Source: Candidatus Aminicenantota bacterium (GTDB lineage Bacteria; Acidobacteriota; Aminicenantia; UBA2199). From it: 64,000 nt of DNA. Made by a program: the position numbers and the translations under genes. This document shows, one piece after another, positions 1 through 8,505 of the stretch (position 1 is the stretch's first letter; each line of letters opens with the position of its first letter). The notes beneath the pieces were generated by a model. The model did no database searches, had not been told where the DNA came from, and saw only the letters and a list, made by a program, of their open reading frames with translations. The DNA lies in assembly GCA_026393835.1 (NCBI GenBank), contig JAPKZK010000052.1, positions 48,247-112,246 of the forward strand. Direction: 5' to 3'.

Positions 1-3000
1 ATATCCAATTCTCCCGGTCGTTTCGGCGAAGCCGAAGCTGAACGACTCCACAAGGTTTGATCTTTCACTCGGAACCCAATGGTGTTCAGTAGAAGTGCTA
101 CAACTGTATTGCGGCTGTTTTCATCCGGTTGAAGGGTTTTCGATATACCATGGATTTGGGAAGCGATGGTCACCAAATTATCGAATAGATTCGCCGGTTT
201 TTCCGGCGTTTTCAGACCTTTCAGTAATTTTTCCGTTGGAATATCGTCAAGGCTTTTGTCGCAGCGGGCGTCCTTGCCTTTCTCCGCTAACCGGCGCAGC
301 ACATCGTATTTATAAAAATGGGGTTCTTTGGATTGAACGCATTCGTGACAACTACAGGGAACCTCCTCGAAAACATGTTTTTCTTTTTCCATGTTCAAGG
401 TTTCGTGGATGTGGTCGAAATGGCTGCGAATAATTGCCATTAACTGGTCCGGTGATTGCCCGGAAACGGAAACGCGGATACGCTTTTGTAGGGAGTCACT
501 GACCACCAGGGCATTGGAATTGTCGAACGCCAGTTCTACGCCGTTTTTCCAGTAATGGGCATCGCGGACCAGGTAATGGATGCGGCTGATAAACCGCGTG
601 ATGATTCCCGCCGGCATGAAGTCGTAGGAGTAATGGAGATTCAAAGGGGAACTGTAGGAAGCGAAGTCGATATCCCGGCGTTCCGTCTGGAGGAGTTCGG
701 GGATGATATAATCGTCGGTACCCACTATTTTGAAACAAAGTTCGAATTTCTCCATGAGCCGAAGCAATAGAAAATGCTTATCTTTCGGGTACGTCCCGGC
801 GTCCCAGTATTTGCATATGTCGGAATGGTTAAATTTCCCGTTGTTCTTTTGGATATCAAGGGAGTCGATCAGGGCATATACCGCCTTCGTGGCCCATTCG
901 GGTTTCAATATAACGGTATCGGTTAATTTGGAATCCTCATGAAAGTGGAGGATGATGCCCAGGTCGTGGAGGTAATCGCTGAGAAAAAGGGCTTTTTCGT
1001 CGTTCATCCCTTGGGAGCGGCATACTTTAAAATAGTCGTCGAGGCTAATGTAATCACGGTCCATTGATTTTAACGCATCGCGGATATCCATCCAGCGTTT
1101 GGGCAGTCTGTCCAGCAGGTGCGGCATCCCGGATAATGTGGTGCGGATAATTTCGGTCAATTCCGGGATACGTTGACCGGTGACGCAGCTCACCTGGAGA
1201 AATCCCCGGATGTTGGGGAATTTATCTTTATAAGCGGATTCCGCAATCTGCTTGATGCGCTGTTCGGATTTGTTCATCACAACGATGACCGGGCTTTCCG
1301 CGGCCAGGATTTTGACGGCATTGAGCCAGTAGTCGAAACTTTGTATTTCTCCTTCTTTTCTTGGGTCCCAAACAAAGAGATAGAGGGAGCGTTTGGTGAG
1401 GAAGAATTGGTGGGTGGCGTGGAGGATTTCCTGGCCGCCAAAATCCCAGAAATGAATGTTCACATTATGGATTTGGTTGTCGGGGAAGGTGCAGGTAAGT
1501 TGCCAAAGTTGGATATCGACGCCGGGAGTGGTAACTTCTTTACCTTGTTCCACCACGAAAGAGTTATCCTTGAGTTTTTTCATAAGGCTGGTTTTACCCA
1601 CATCGCCGCTGCCCACCAGGAGGAGTTTGGTTTCGAGGAAAAGCACGGTGGCCCCTTCCATTTCAGCGAAATAGTTTTTAACGGCGGCTGTCCCTTTTTT
1701 AACGATCTCGGCAGGGGGATCGGTGAGGGGGTTATCGAGGAGAAGCAAACCTGGAATAAAATTATCTACCCACTTTATTTCCAGGTTGGGCCACCAGGTA
1801 ATGATTTCGGGCGGAAGTTTTTCGATGCGATTCCTTCTTACATCTAATACTTTTAAATTCTTCAATTCCCGCAATGGACTGATGTCCGTGATTTGATTTT
1901 CATATAGGGCAAGTGTTTCCAAATTCGTCAAAGCGATCAATGGTTTTATATTAAGGTCGGTTATCTGATTAGCACCCAGGCCAAGCCTTTTTAAATTTTT
2001 AAAGGAAGAGAGCACCGTGAATTTCATGATTTTATTTTTACTTAAGTAAAGTTCTTCAAGTTTTGCCATGTCCTGAAGAGGCGTGAGGTCCGTGAGTTCA
2101 TTTTCATGTAAATTAAGCACTGTCAAATTCTTCAATTTCCGAAGGGTCGTGAGGTCTGTAATTTGATTAATCTTTAAATTAAGATCAGTCAGGTTTGTCA
2201 ATTCCCGGAGCGGCGTGAGGTCCGTGATCTGATTTCCGAATAAATAAAGTTCTGTCAGATTTTTCAAATCCTTCAGCGGGGTGAGGTCAGTGATCCGATT
2301 CAAACTTAAATCCAGGCGTGTTAACTTACTTAATTTCTCAAGTGGAGCAATACCGGATATGCGGTTGCGCCCAAGGTTCAACACAGCCAGGTCAGTCAAT
2401 TCCCGGACCGGGGATATTTCGAGTATTTGGTTTTTAGTCAGGTTCAAATAAACCAAACCGGTCAATTGATTGATGGCAGAAATATTATCTATTTGATTAC
2501 CCGCCGCATCCAGGTAATTTAAACGGGTTAATCCCCGGATAGAAGCGATATCTATGATTTTGTTGTTAGATATATTCAGGTAGATAATTTCACATAGTTC
2601 TTCAAGGGTAGAAATATCGGATATTGAATTACCCTGCAAATCTAAATGTTTAATAGAATGTAGACTTCGGAGAGGTTCGATATCCTTCAATTGGTTATTA
2701 CGAAGATCCAGACTCAGTAAATCCACCAGGTCCGCCAGGGGTGAAATATTCTTAATGCGATTCCAGCCGAGGTTTAAGTGGGCGATGCGCTTTAATCCCC
2801 TGAGGAAGGAGATATCTTCGATGTTGTTCATCGCTAAATCCAGGTGAGTTAATGATTTCATCTGTCTAAGCAAAGAAAAATCATTTGCTTTTACATTCCG
2901 TAAAACCAACCCGGTGACTGCCCCGGTTTCGTCGATGGAATAGCCGTTTTGTTCGGCATCCGTCAATTGATCGAAATCACCCGGCTTTAATTCGACGCCG

Positions 3001-3044
3001 GTTTCTTTTGCCAATTGATGGATTAATTTCAAATCACCGGTCAT
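1..3044 (-). CDS. Roco-family protein (LRR-Roc-COR), C-terminus cut by window edge
   Basis: The frame is open from an ATG at 3044 to base 1, giving at least 1014 residues with the C-terminus outside the window. After about 45 residues come some 17 leucine-rich repeats of 21-23 residues (about 50-430). A Roc GTPase domain follows: P-loop GSGDVGKTS near residue 478, switch motif DFGGQE, and NKSE as the guanine-specificity motif. A COR-like region (about 640-870) comes next, then a cysteine motif CSCHEC with a further Cys about 30 residues on, which I recall from bacterial Roco proteins and may bind zinc. The last visible residues, around DQTLW and GELDI, look like the start of a restriction-endonuclease-like domain; this is inference. 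The start ATG overlaps the TGA of the HNH gene (ATGA), so translation is probably coupled. Roco proteins are regulatory GTPases that dimerise through COR. A sensor or switch role in defence is inferred from the neighbours. Confidence 0.9.
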   Translation of the reverse strand, partial: MTGDLKLIHQLAKETGVELKPGDFDQLTDAEQNGYSIDETGAVTGLVLRNVKANDFSLLRQMKSLTHLDLAMNNIEDISFLRGLKRIAHLNLGWNRIKNISPLADLVDLLSLDLRNNQLKDIEPLRSLHSIKHLDLQGNSISDISTLEELCEIIYLNISNNKIIDIASIRGLTRLNYLDAAGNQIDNISAINQLTGLVYLNLTKNQILEISPVRELTDLAVLNLGRNRISGIAPLEKLSKLTRLDLSLNRITDLTPLKDLKNLTELYLFGNQITDLTPLRELTNLTDLNLKINQITDLTTLRKLKNLTVLNLHENELTDLTPLQDMAKLEELYLSKNKIMKFTVLSSFKNLKRLGLGANQITDLNIKPLIALTNLETLALYENQITDISPLRELKNLKVLDVRRNRIEKLPPEIITWWPNLEIKWVDNFIPGLLLLDNPLTDPPAEIVKKGTAAVKNYFAEMEGATVLFLETKLLLVGSGDVGKTSLMKKLKDNSFVVEQGKEVTTPGVDIQLWQLTCTFPDNQIHNVNIHFWDFGGQEILHATHQFFLTKRSLYLFVWDPRKEGEIQSFDYWLNAVKILAAESPVIVVMNKSEQRIKQIAESAYKDKFPNIRGFLQVSCVTGQRIPELTEIIRTTLSGMPHLLDRLPKRWMDIRDALKSMDRDYISLDDYFKVCRSQGMNDEKALFLSDYLHDLGIILHFHEDSKLTDTVILKPEWATKAVYALIDSLDIQKNNGKFNHSDICKYWDAGTYPKDKHFLLLRLMEKFELCFKIVGTDDYIIPELLQTERRDIDFASYSSPLNLHYSYDFMPAGIITRFISRIHYLVRDAHYWKNGVELAFDNSNALVVSDSLQKRIRVSVSGQSPDQLMAIIRSHFDHIHETLNMEKEKHVFEEVPCSCHECVQSKEPHFYKYDVLRRLAEKGKDARCDKSLDDIPTEKLLKGLKTPEKPANLFDNLVTIASQIHGISKTLQPDENSRNTVVALLLNTIGFRVKDQTLWSRSASASPKRPGELD

Positions 3045-3745
3045 TTCTCCGATCCCCTCCGTGGAATTGACTGATCTCTGGACATTGCCATTGCATAAGC
3101 AGTAAAAAAGCGATCGACTTTAAAAGGCTCTTTGATTTTTTCTTTAAATTGCACTTCATTTAAGAATTCTTCCCGTTCATAATGAACGGTTTCATGATTT
3201 AATTGAAGTAAGTTGATCATCTCAGCAATACGTTTTCTTTCATCATCGCTGCGATCCGGATGCGCCACAAAGCAATTTGTCCTTTTATTATATGCCAACA
3301 ATTCGAATGGATCATACCCGGGCAAATCCGGTTTCAAAATATAATCGACATCCGCATCGCTTTTATCAATATTAATATCAGTGTGAATTATAAATAGGTT
3401 ATCCCAGTCCCAGAATTTTTGCGCTTTTAAACGTGGATCAAAATGTTCCAGGCTGCCGAATTTTCCAATTTTCCTGCTCTTAGTCTCTTTAAATAGAATA
3501 TTTCCACATTCATCAACAATGCTTTTTGTTTTTTTATACCTTCCTTCTTGCCAATTTTCTTCTTCGATAAGACGGGGGCTGCATAAACGCATCTCTGTAT
3601 ACGCGCACACTCCTCCCTGGCAGTAAAGCAGGTTCATTACAACATCTATATAATATTCCTCGGAGTTATGTTTTTTATTGGATTCTATCCATTTCTTATA
3701 TTCCGTGGAAAGGATTTTACTCTTATCCTTATCGATACGCCTCAT
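3041..3745 (-). CDS. HNH endonuclease, TIGR02646/PtuB-like
   Basis: This 234-residue protein starts at an ATG (3745) that overlaps the TGA of the upstream ATPase gene. An in-frame GTG at 3769 is an alternative start. It shows the order typical of TIGR02646/PtuB-type HNH proteins: CAYTEM (usually CAYCE), then LEHFDPR carrying the catalytic-type His, then WDNLF, an Asn-Lys segment, and a C-terminal helical part with INLLQLNHETV. The family cuts DNA and acts as the effector of Septu and of some retrons. The zinc-ligand cysteines are mostly replaced (Thr in CAYTE, and HTDIN where CxxCN is usual), so metal binding may differ. It lies between the ATPase and Roco genes with 4-base overlaps on both sides, implying co-expression. 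The family is likely; activity is not certain. Confidence 0.8.
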   Translation of the reverse strand: MRRIDKDKSKILSTEYKKWIESNKKHNSEEYYIDVVMNLLYCQGGVCAYTEMRLCSPRLIEEENWQEGRYKKTKSIVDECGNILFKETKSRKIGKFGSLEHFDPRLKAQKFWDWDNLFIIHTDINIDKSDADVDYILKPDLPGYDPFELLAYNKRTNCFVAHPDRSDDERKRIAEMINLLQLNHETVHYEREEFLNEVQFKEKIKEPFKVDRFFTAYAMAMSRDQSIPRRGSEK

Positions 3746-5202
3746 TGCCCGTCGCTCCCAGTGCGCCACCCAAGCAACCGGTTTAATTCCAGGCAGAGTT
3801 GTTTCTTTTTTTGTCCTTCTTCGGAGTTCAGTTCATTGGTTTTTTTTAGTTTTTCGATTTGCACTTCCAACTCTGATAATTTGATCAACGCCTGGATCCG
3901 TTTACTGTTGCCCTCTTTTTTTAAGTCGAAAATACGCCGCAAAATGGAATCCCACCGTAAGTATTCGGGAAAGTACATGTAATGATCCACCTGGTTTTTG
4001 TCCTCGTACTGCAGCTCCTGGAAAACGGATTTGCAGTCTGGATCGAATTTCAATTCGACGATCTCCCAGGGTTCGAAGCATGAAGCAATCATGGGCGAAT
4101 GGGTGGCGAAGAAAAACTGGCTCCCTTTTGCCAGGCTTACATACGTGTCGATAATAGTGGCTTGAAAATCCGGGTAAAGGGAACGTTCGGGTTCATCGAC
4201 CAGGATAACGGCATGCGCCGGTTTCATTTGATACAGGGGGATAATGGTTTTTATCATCTGCCAGGTGCCCGTACTCCAGGATTCGAGCGGAACATCCAGG
4301 CCTTCTATCGTTTGCAATTGCACAACACCTTGTTTGTCAATGGTTTTCAATTCAATATCGCGTTTAACCCGGAGCCCCAGTTTTGCGAGGATGAGATCCA
4401 GGTATTCGGCCAGTTTTGTTAAGGGATGGGGATTATTGGCTCTCCACGATTCAAGCTCGTCTTGCATTTTTCGTATTTTGGAGAGTCCGGCATCTTTTTG
4501 ATCGAGAATATCGGCGATTTTACTTTTATGATCACTTTCTTCCAATAAATAATTACGGATATCTTTTTCAACCACGTTCCAGATTTCCCCGATATCTTCG
4601 AAGTCAAAATCGATAAGTTGTGTGATATCCAGTTTATCACGGAAAGCATTCTTTTTACTTTTCTTTGCCCCCTCCTCTACGGATTTTACCCGCTCGACGA
4701 ATTTCGCTTTAATTTCTTGCATGAAGGGAGAAAGGTTGAGGTTTCCCTTCTTTCCCCAGAAATTTCGTTGGCTGAGCGACTCCGTTGGGAAATTGATCAT
4801 TAACGGGGCAATCTTTTGAATTTCCTCGAATAGTATCCTGTCGCAATCGGCAGGGGACGGTTTGCCTTTACCCTTGCCTTTGCCCTTTATCACAAAAGAG
4901 GAGTACTCCAGGTCTGGACCATTATTTGACAACCGGTATTCAAGGTCACCGACTACGAAATCGATAGAAGCGATTCCATCTTTGGGTACGGCAAGTATTG
5001 AATCTTCGCAGATACCCCGGTCCCGTGAAATAAACCACTTCATCAAACGGAGTAAACTGGTTTTACCGGTTCCACTCTGACCGATGATACATACTTTTTC
5101 CAGGGGTTGCCCTGCTTTTTCATGGCCTTTGGGATAGGTCAGATCTATCGCGACATCCTTAAACTGGAAAAAGTTCTTTAATTCTATCCTCTTTATCTTC
5201 AT
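3742..5202 (-). CDS. SMC/RecF-like AAA ATPase, Septu PtuA-like
   Basis: The protein has 486 residues. ATG at 5202 is chosen because GAGG lies 6 bases upstream and the protein then opens with MKIKRIELKNF, the usual beta-strand of this superfamily; a TTG at 5214 is possible but worse. Walker A is GQSGTGKTS near residue 47. Walker B is VILVDEPERS, followed by a FFATHSP motif, all typical of ABC/SMC-type ATPases in defence systems (PtuA, AAA_15/AAA_21). A central helical, partly coiled-coil insertion contains many Lys and Glu. It is the first gene of the operon. A small hairpin (AAACCC/GGGTTT followed by T residues) lies in the leader just before the ribosome-binding site. By analogy with PtuA-PtuB it would form a complex with, and control, the HNH nuclease; the Roco partner is not part of the Septu I know. 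Confidence 0.85.
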   Translation of the reverse strand: MKIKRIELKNFFQFKDVAIDLTYPKGHEKAGQPLEKVCIIGQSGTGKTSLLRLMKWFISRDRGICEDSILAVPKDGIASIDFVVGDLEYRLSNNGPDLEYSSFVIKGKGKGKGKPSPADCDRILFEEIQKIAPLMINFPTESLSQRNFWGKKGNLNLSPFMQEIKAKFVERVKSVEEGAKKSKKNAFRDKLDITQLIDFDFEDIGEIWNVVEKDIRNYLLEESDHKSKIADILDQKDAGLSKIRKMQDELESWRANNPHPLTKLAEYLDLILAKLGLRVKRDIELKTIDKQGVVQLQTIEGLDVPLESWSTGTWQMIKTIIPLYQMKPAHAVILVDEPERSLYPDFQATIIDTYVSLAKGSQFFFATHSPMIASCFEPWEIVELKFDPDCKSVFQELQYEDKNQVDHYMYFPEYLRWDSILRRIFDLKKEGNSKRIQALIKLSELEVQIEKLKKTNELNSEEGQKKKQLCLELNRLLGWRTGSDGQ

Positions 5203-5211
5203 GATAAACCT

Positions 5212-5230
5212 CAAAAACCCTTGTGGGTTT
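5212..5230 (-). promoter_or_regulatory. Leader hairpin before the ATPase-HNH-Roco operon
   Basis: On the minus strand AAACCC-ACAA-GGGTTT forms a 6-bp stem followed by T residues and then the GAGG ribosome-binding site. It could act as a weak attenuator or block the ribosome-binding site. On the plus strand it also resembles a terminator. Confidence 0.35.
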
Positions 5231-5355
5231 ATTTTTTAAATCAAAGCGATACCTCTATGTCATGAGAGAATTTAATAATAACACAAGGGGAGGTTACATG
5301 CAAGGCTTTTAGCCCCACATGTGATGACCACAACATGGCTATTCTCATCCCATTT

Positions 5356-6285
5356 TCATGCCGTCGCCGAAGGGATCGAGCGGGTGAATCCGCTGTCCAC
5401 CGGCTGGTGGGCAATTTTTTCCGACCGGGATTTATCGCCGTGACCGGAGTGCAGCGTGGCGACAAAAATACCGTCTGCGCAGCGCGGGCAGGTATTAAGT
5501 CTCACCTCGATACGATGTTCCAGTTTTTGGGCTTCTTTTACGGGTAAAGCCCGGGCGATGATTTCCTGGAAAGCCGGGACATTTCGCTCCCGGGCTGCTT
5601 TAATTAGAAGTTGGGAAGAGTTCATCCCGTTTTCCAAAGCGGATTTCATTTCCTCGTCATAGGCGTTTATTGCGACGGTGTCTTTTTTAGGGATTTTCCG
5701 GTTGGGAACCGCGGCGGCAAGCCACCATATATTCTTTTTACGCATGTAGACGCCGCAGCGTTCGCAGTATGCTTTGGATTTGAGCATAAGCGGGATAACC
5801 AGGCCGCCGACGGCAAAACCGGCCAGTTCCAGGAACCGGAAAAGATATCCCAGTATTCCCAGTTCGCCGGTGCTTGTTTTGGACCTGGATAAACTAAACG
5901 TCATACTGCGTGTGGTGGCGTCGTAATACTGGAAGAAGCTTATTTGTCGAAGCGCCGGGTATTCCTTTTGCATGCCGGTGAACTCCACATATTGGGCGCT
6001 GCCGTAGCCGATAACCAGCAGCACCAGGATGATCGCCAGGAGGCTGCCGTTCACTTTGCGTCCCATCAGCCATGATACCAGCCCGTAACCGCTGCCGGCA
6101 GCAATTCCTACCAGGATGGCGCCCGCCGGGACAATAAATAGCGCGTACCAGCCCATGACATTGAAATCCCCGTCGACGTTCGACAGTAAATAGACGCCCA
6201 ACAGGGCTAACGCCGTGGTGACAATGCCGGCGGCCATGATCCGGAAATCGGGAATGTGCATTGAAAATTTATGCCGGTCGTTCAT
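5356..6285 (-). CDS. Membrane protein with split zinc ribbon
   Basis: The protein has 309 residues. The start is supported by AGGAGG 6 bases before the ATG. It has about four hydrophobic segments: two near residues 15-60, one near 82-98 and one near 150-168. The second half is soluble and cytoplasmic by prediction. It carries CERC just after the last membrane segment and CPRC about 85 residues later, a pair that could form one zinc ribbon, with a charged helical stretch rich in Ala and Glu between. I do not recognise the family. It is read in the same direction as the defence operon but ends about 150 bases before it, so it may be transcribed separately. The C-terminal 30 residues are polar and of low complexity. 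Confidence 0.8.
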   Translation of the reverse strand: MNDRHKFSMHIPDFRIMAAGIVTTALALLGVYLLSNVDGDFNVMGWYALFIVPAGAILVGIAAGSGYGLVSWLMGRKVNGSLLAIILVLLVIGYGSAQYVEFTGMQKEYPALRQISFFQYYDATTRSMTFSLSRSKTSTGELGILGYLFRFLELAGFAVGGLVIPLMLKSKAYCERCGVYMRKKNIWWLAAAVPNRKIPKKDTVAINAYDEEMKSALENGMNSSQLLIKAARERNVPAFQEIIARALPVKEAQKLEHRIEVRLNTCPRCADGIFVATLHSGHGDKSRSEKIAHQPVDSGFTRSIPSATA

Positions 6286-7024
6286 AACAAACCTCCTGTA
6301 ATAGAATATTTTCGTATGGCATTATTTTAAAGAAGTCCGGTAGGGAAGTCAATCCTTTTATCCCGGTGCCTTTGTTCCTGGCCCTGATTCAGCAATAGCT
6401 TTTAAATCCGAAGCTCGTTTCATGAAACACGAAATTCGAAACAAATTCAAATGACCAAAAAACGAATGACCAAAACAAAAACAATCGCAAAAAACAATCC
6501 GTTATCACGCTTTTCTACAGGAAAATCGCATAAAAGACTCTGGCGCAACTTTTTTGTTTCGAAAAATCGTTCCAGAGACTCTGGAAGAGATTTTCAAAAA
6601 TGAAAAATCGCAAAAAAGACTCGGGTACGATTTTTTTGTAAAAAAAAACCTTTCCAGAGACTTTTTGATGAGTCTTCAAATCCGAAAAATTATCCCAGAC
6701 ATTTTTTGGCGATGTTTTCTTGCGGAAAAATTAGCGCAGACACTTTTAGATGATTGATCGCGAAGAAAAAATGGCCTAAAAGATTTTTTGGTTGCCATCC
6801 GGATTTTATTCCTTTATAAGTTAATTTATGGAAATAAAATCACTCCTTATTTGGAGGGGCGAACATGCGAACATGGCGACACGAACATGGGGACAGGCAA
6901 AATAAACTTCCGCTCTTCTTTGTTTTTTCTTCTCTTCTTCGCTTCCTCTCTTCTTCGCTTCTATCTTTTTCCCCCCGGCGCGCCATCTCCTGGCGGCAAA
7001 GTATGTGACGATCAAGACCATTCA
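6286..7024. other. Gene-free stretch with repeats
   Basis: No credible gene. The short open frames here are low-complexity and lack ribosome-binding sites. The stretch holds an AT-rich minisatellite (listed separately), and its right end carries the promoter of the gene at 7072. Confidence 0.7.
6520..6790. repeat. AT-rich minisatellite, about 41-42 bp period
   Basis: Six to seven degenerate copies begin with GAAAAATCG or GAAAAATTA and contain a CAGAGACTC/CAGACA core followed by a T-run. Spacing between unit starts is about 41-43 bases, close to four helical turns, with A- and T-tracts in phase, so the DNA may be curved. The copies are divergent, so the array is old. Confidence 0.7.
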
Positions 7025-7053
7025 TTGCCAATGATTCTTTACTATGCTATAAT
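7025..7053 (+). promoter_or_regulatory. Sigma70-type promoter of the AAA/nuclease gene
   Basis: TTGCCA, a 17-base spacer and a perfect TATAAT. Transcription would start near 7060, about 12 bases before the ATG, giving a very short leader that still contains AGGTGA. Confidence 0.75.
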
Positions 7054-7071
7054 AGCCGCAGGTGAAAGAAT

Positions 7072-8250
7072 ATGAAAATGAAAAAGTTGCCCATTGGGAT
7101 ATCGGATTTTAAAGATATAATAACAGGAAATTATTACTACGTGGATAAGACCCTGTTTATCAAAGAAATCATCGACAGCGGCGACAAAACCCTCCTTATT
7201 CCCCGACCCCGGCGTTTCGGGAAAACACTCAACCTTTCCATGGTGAAATACTTTTACGACTGCTGCCCGGGAATCTCTTCCCCAGGTACGCCCGCCCCCG
7301 GTAATACTTATAAGAACTTATTCGACTCCCTTGCCATCCTCGGGGCCGGTCAGGAGTACCTGGATAAAATCGGCAAACACCCGGTTATTTTTTTAACCTT
7401 CAGGAACATCAAGGATACCGACTGGGAATCTTGCTTAGAGAGTTTAAAAAAGATTATCCAGCGAGAGTATGCCCGGCATTACTACCTTCTTGAAAGCCAA
7501 AAACTAATGCCGCACGAACGGGAATATTTCCAAAAGATCATTGCCCTAACAGGAAATAAAAGCGACTATACCAATAGCCTGGAAAATCTCCTTATTTTCA
7601 TAAGCCGGTTTTACGATGAACGGGCAGTTATTTTGATCGATGAGTACGATGCCCCGGTCCATGCCGGTTTTACTCACGGTTATTATGAAGAGATCATTAA
7701 CTTCATACGCATCTTCTTGGGCGGCGGCCTGAAAGATACCGATCAATACCTGGAGAAAGGTATTTTAACCGGTATTATCGATCGCTATTTTTCCAATAAA
7801 ATCGAAAATACGAAACTGGAGATTATGCTTAAGGCCTTGATCGATGGCGATATCATTCTTTTCGAAAAAATGTTGAAAGCCGTCATGCTGGCGGTATTCA
7901 GTTACCACGATTTCGGCGGCGAGCCGGAGAAAGTCTATCATGCGCTGGTGGCCGGCCTGTTGATCTGGATATCCAATACCCACGAGATAAAATCCAACCG
8001 CGAATCCGGTTACGGCAGGTATGATATCATGATTATTCCTAAAGACCTCGCCAAAATCGGCTATGTGATCGAATTCAAGACCGTGGATAAAGATGATAAT
8101 GAAACGGTGGATACGGCGCTGGAAGCCGCCATGGCCCAGATAGAAGCAAAGAAATACGAAACCGACCTGGTGGAAAGAGGAATAAAACATATCAAAAAAC
8201 TGGCCATTGCCTTTTCAGGCAAAGAGGTTTTTGTAAAGGAACTGCCATAA
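7072..8250 (+). CDS. AAA-ATPase-like/PD-(D/E)XK protein, internally shortened
   Basis: This 392-residue protein belongs to the AAA-ATPase-like (PF09820) plus C-terminal DUF1703-type nuclease (PF08011) family. The N-terminus has the family signature: YYVDKT, then PRPRRFGKT as Walker A (about residues 41-50), and Walker B ILIDEYDAP. The C-terminal nuclease core is visible as RYDIMI followed by VIEFK. Family members have about 520 residues, as does the copy at 25522. Here the sequence runs from LEKGILTGI (about residue 226) straight into a nuclease-side helix, so roughly 130-180 residues of the ATPase lid and middle domain, including the usual WYNGY motif, are missing in frame. It is either a decaying gene or a minimal variant. 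The family is often annotated as transposon-associated or defence-related, with no settled function. Confidence 0.85.
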   Translation: MKMKKLPIGISDFKDIITGNYYYVDKTLFIKEIIDSGDKTLLIPRPRRFGKTLNLSMVKYFYDCCPGISSPGTPAPGNTYKNLFDSLAILGAGQEYLDKIGKHPVIFLTFRNIKDTDWESCLESLKKIIQREYARHYYLLESQKLMPHEREYFQKIIALTGNKSDYTNSLENLLIFISRFYDERAVILIDEYDAPVHAGFTHGYYEEIINFIRIFLGGGLKDTDQYLEKGILTGIIDRYFSNKIENTKLEIMLKALIDGDIILFEKMLKAVMLAVFSYHDFGGEPEKVYHALVAGLLIWISNTHEIKSNRESGYGRYDIMIIPKDLAKIGYVIEFKTVDKDDNETVDTALEAAMAQIEAKKYETDLVERGIKHIKKLAIAFSGKEVFVKELP

Positions 8251-8255
8251 AAATA

Positions 8256-8342
8256 GCCACGAAGGCACGAAGGCACAAAGAAACACCAAGAGGTTTATTA
8301 TTAAAAAATCCTTGGTGTCTTGGTGCGCCGTCTCTTGGTGGC
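8256..8342. repeat. Palindromic repeat, family A (GCCAC...GTGGC)
   Basis: The left arm is built from GCCACGAAGGCACGAAGGCAC and the right arm from CTTGGTGTCTTGGTG...GGTGGC, around an AT-rich loop. Related copies lie at 40545-40629, 43659-43738 and 59372-59435, with fragments near 25413 and 27481. Confidence 0.75.
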
Positions 8343-8421
8343 AAAGTTTTCATAGTCTCAGGGCGAGGCTTGCATCATGACGAACTGATATGAAAATAGG
8401 GGGCCACGGAGGGATAATTTA

Positions 8422-8450
8422 TTGACAGAAAATATAGAGTGTGTTATCCT
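8422..8450 (+). promoter_or_regulatory. Sigma70-type promoter for the paired exported proteins
   Basis: TTGACA, a 17-base spacer (8428-8444) and TATCCT. It lies about 55 bases before the ATG at 8506 and fits as the promoter of the two-gene unit 8506-14531. Confidence 0.7.
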
Positions 8451-8505
8451 TCGCTGCTAAAATTCATGAGGAAGACAAAGATTTATCAAATCTAAACTAG
8501 AAAAA

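Noticed and set aside
1173..1847. 224-codon plus-strand open frame
   Set aside because: It lies antisense to the Roc/COR part of the Roco gene, has no ribosome-binding site, and the minus strand shows clear GTPase motifs.
3745..3769. GTG start for the HNH gene at 3769
   Set aside because: The ATG at 3745 makes the same ATGA overlap as the next gene junction and fits the family's N-terminus; GTG remains possible.
5241..5465. 74-codon minus-strand frame
   Set aside because: It overlaps the 3' end of the zinc-ribbon membrane gene in another frame and has no start signal.
6554..7075. Short plus-strand frames
   Set aside because: They consist of minisatellite and low-complexity DNA and overlap the promoter of the gene at 7072.
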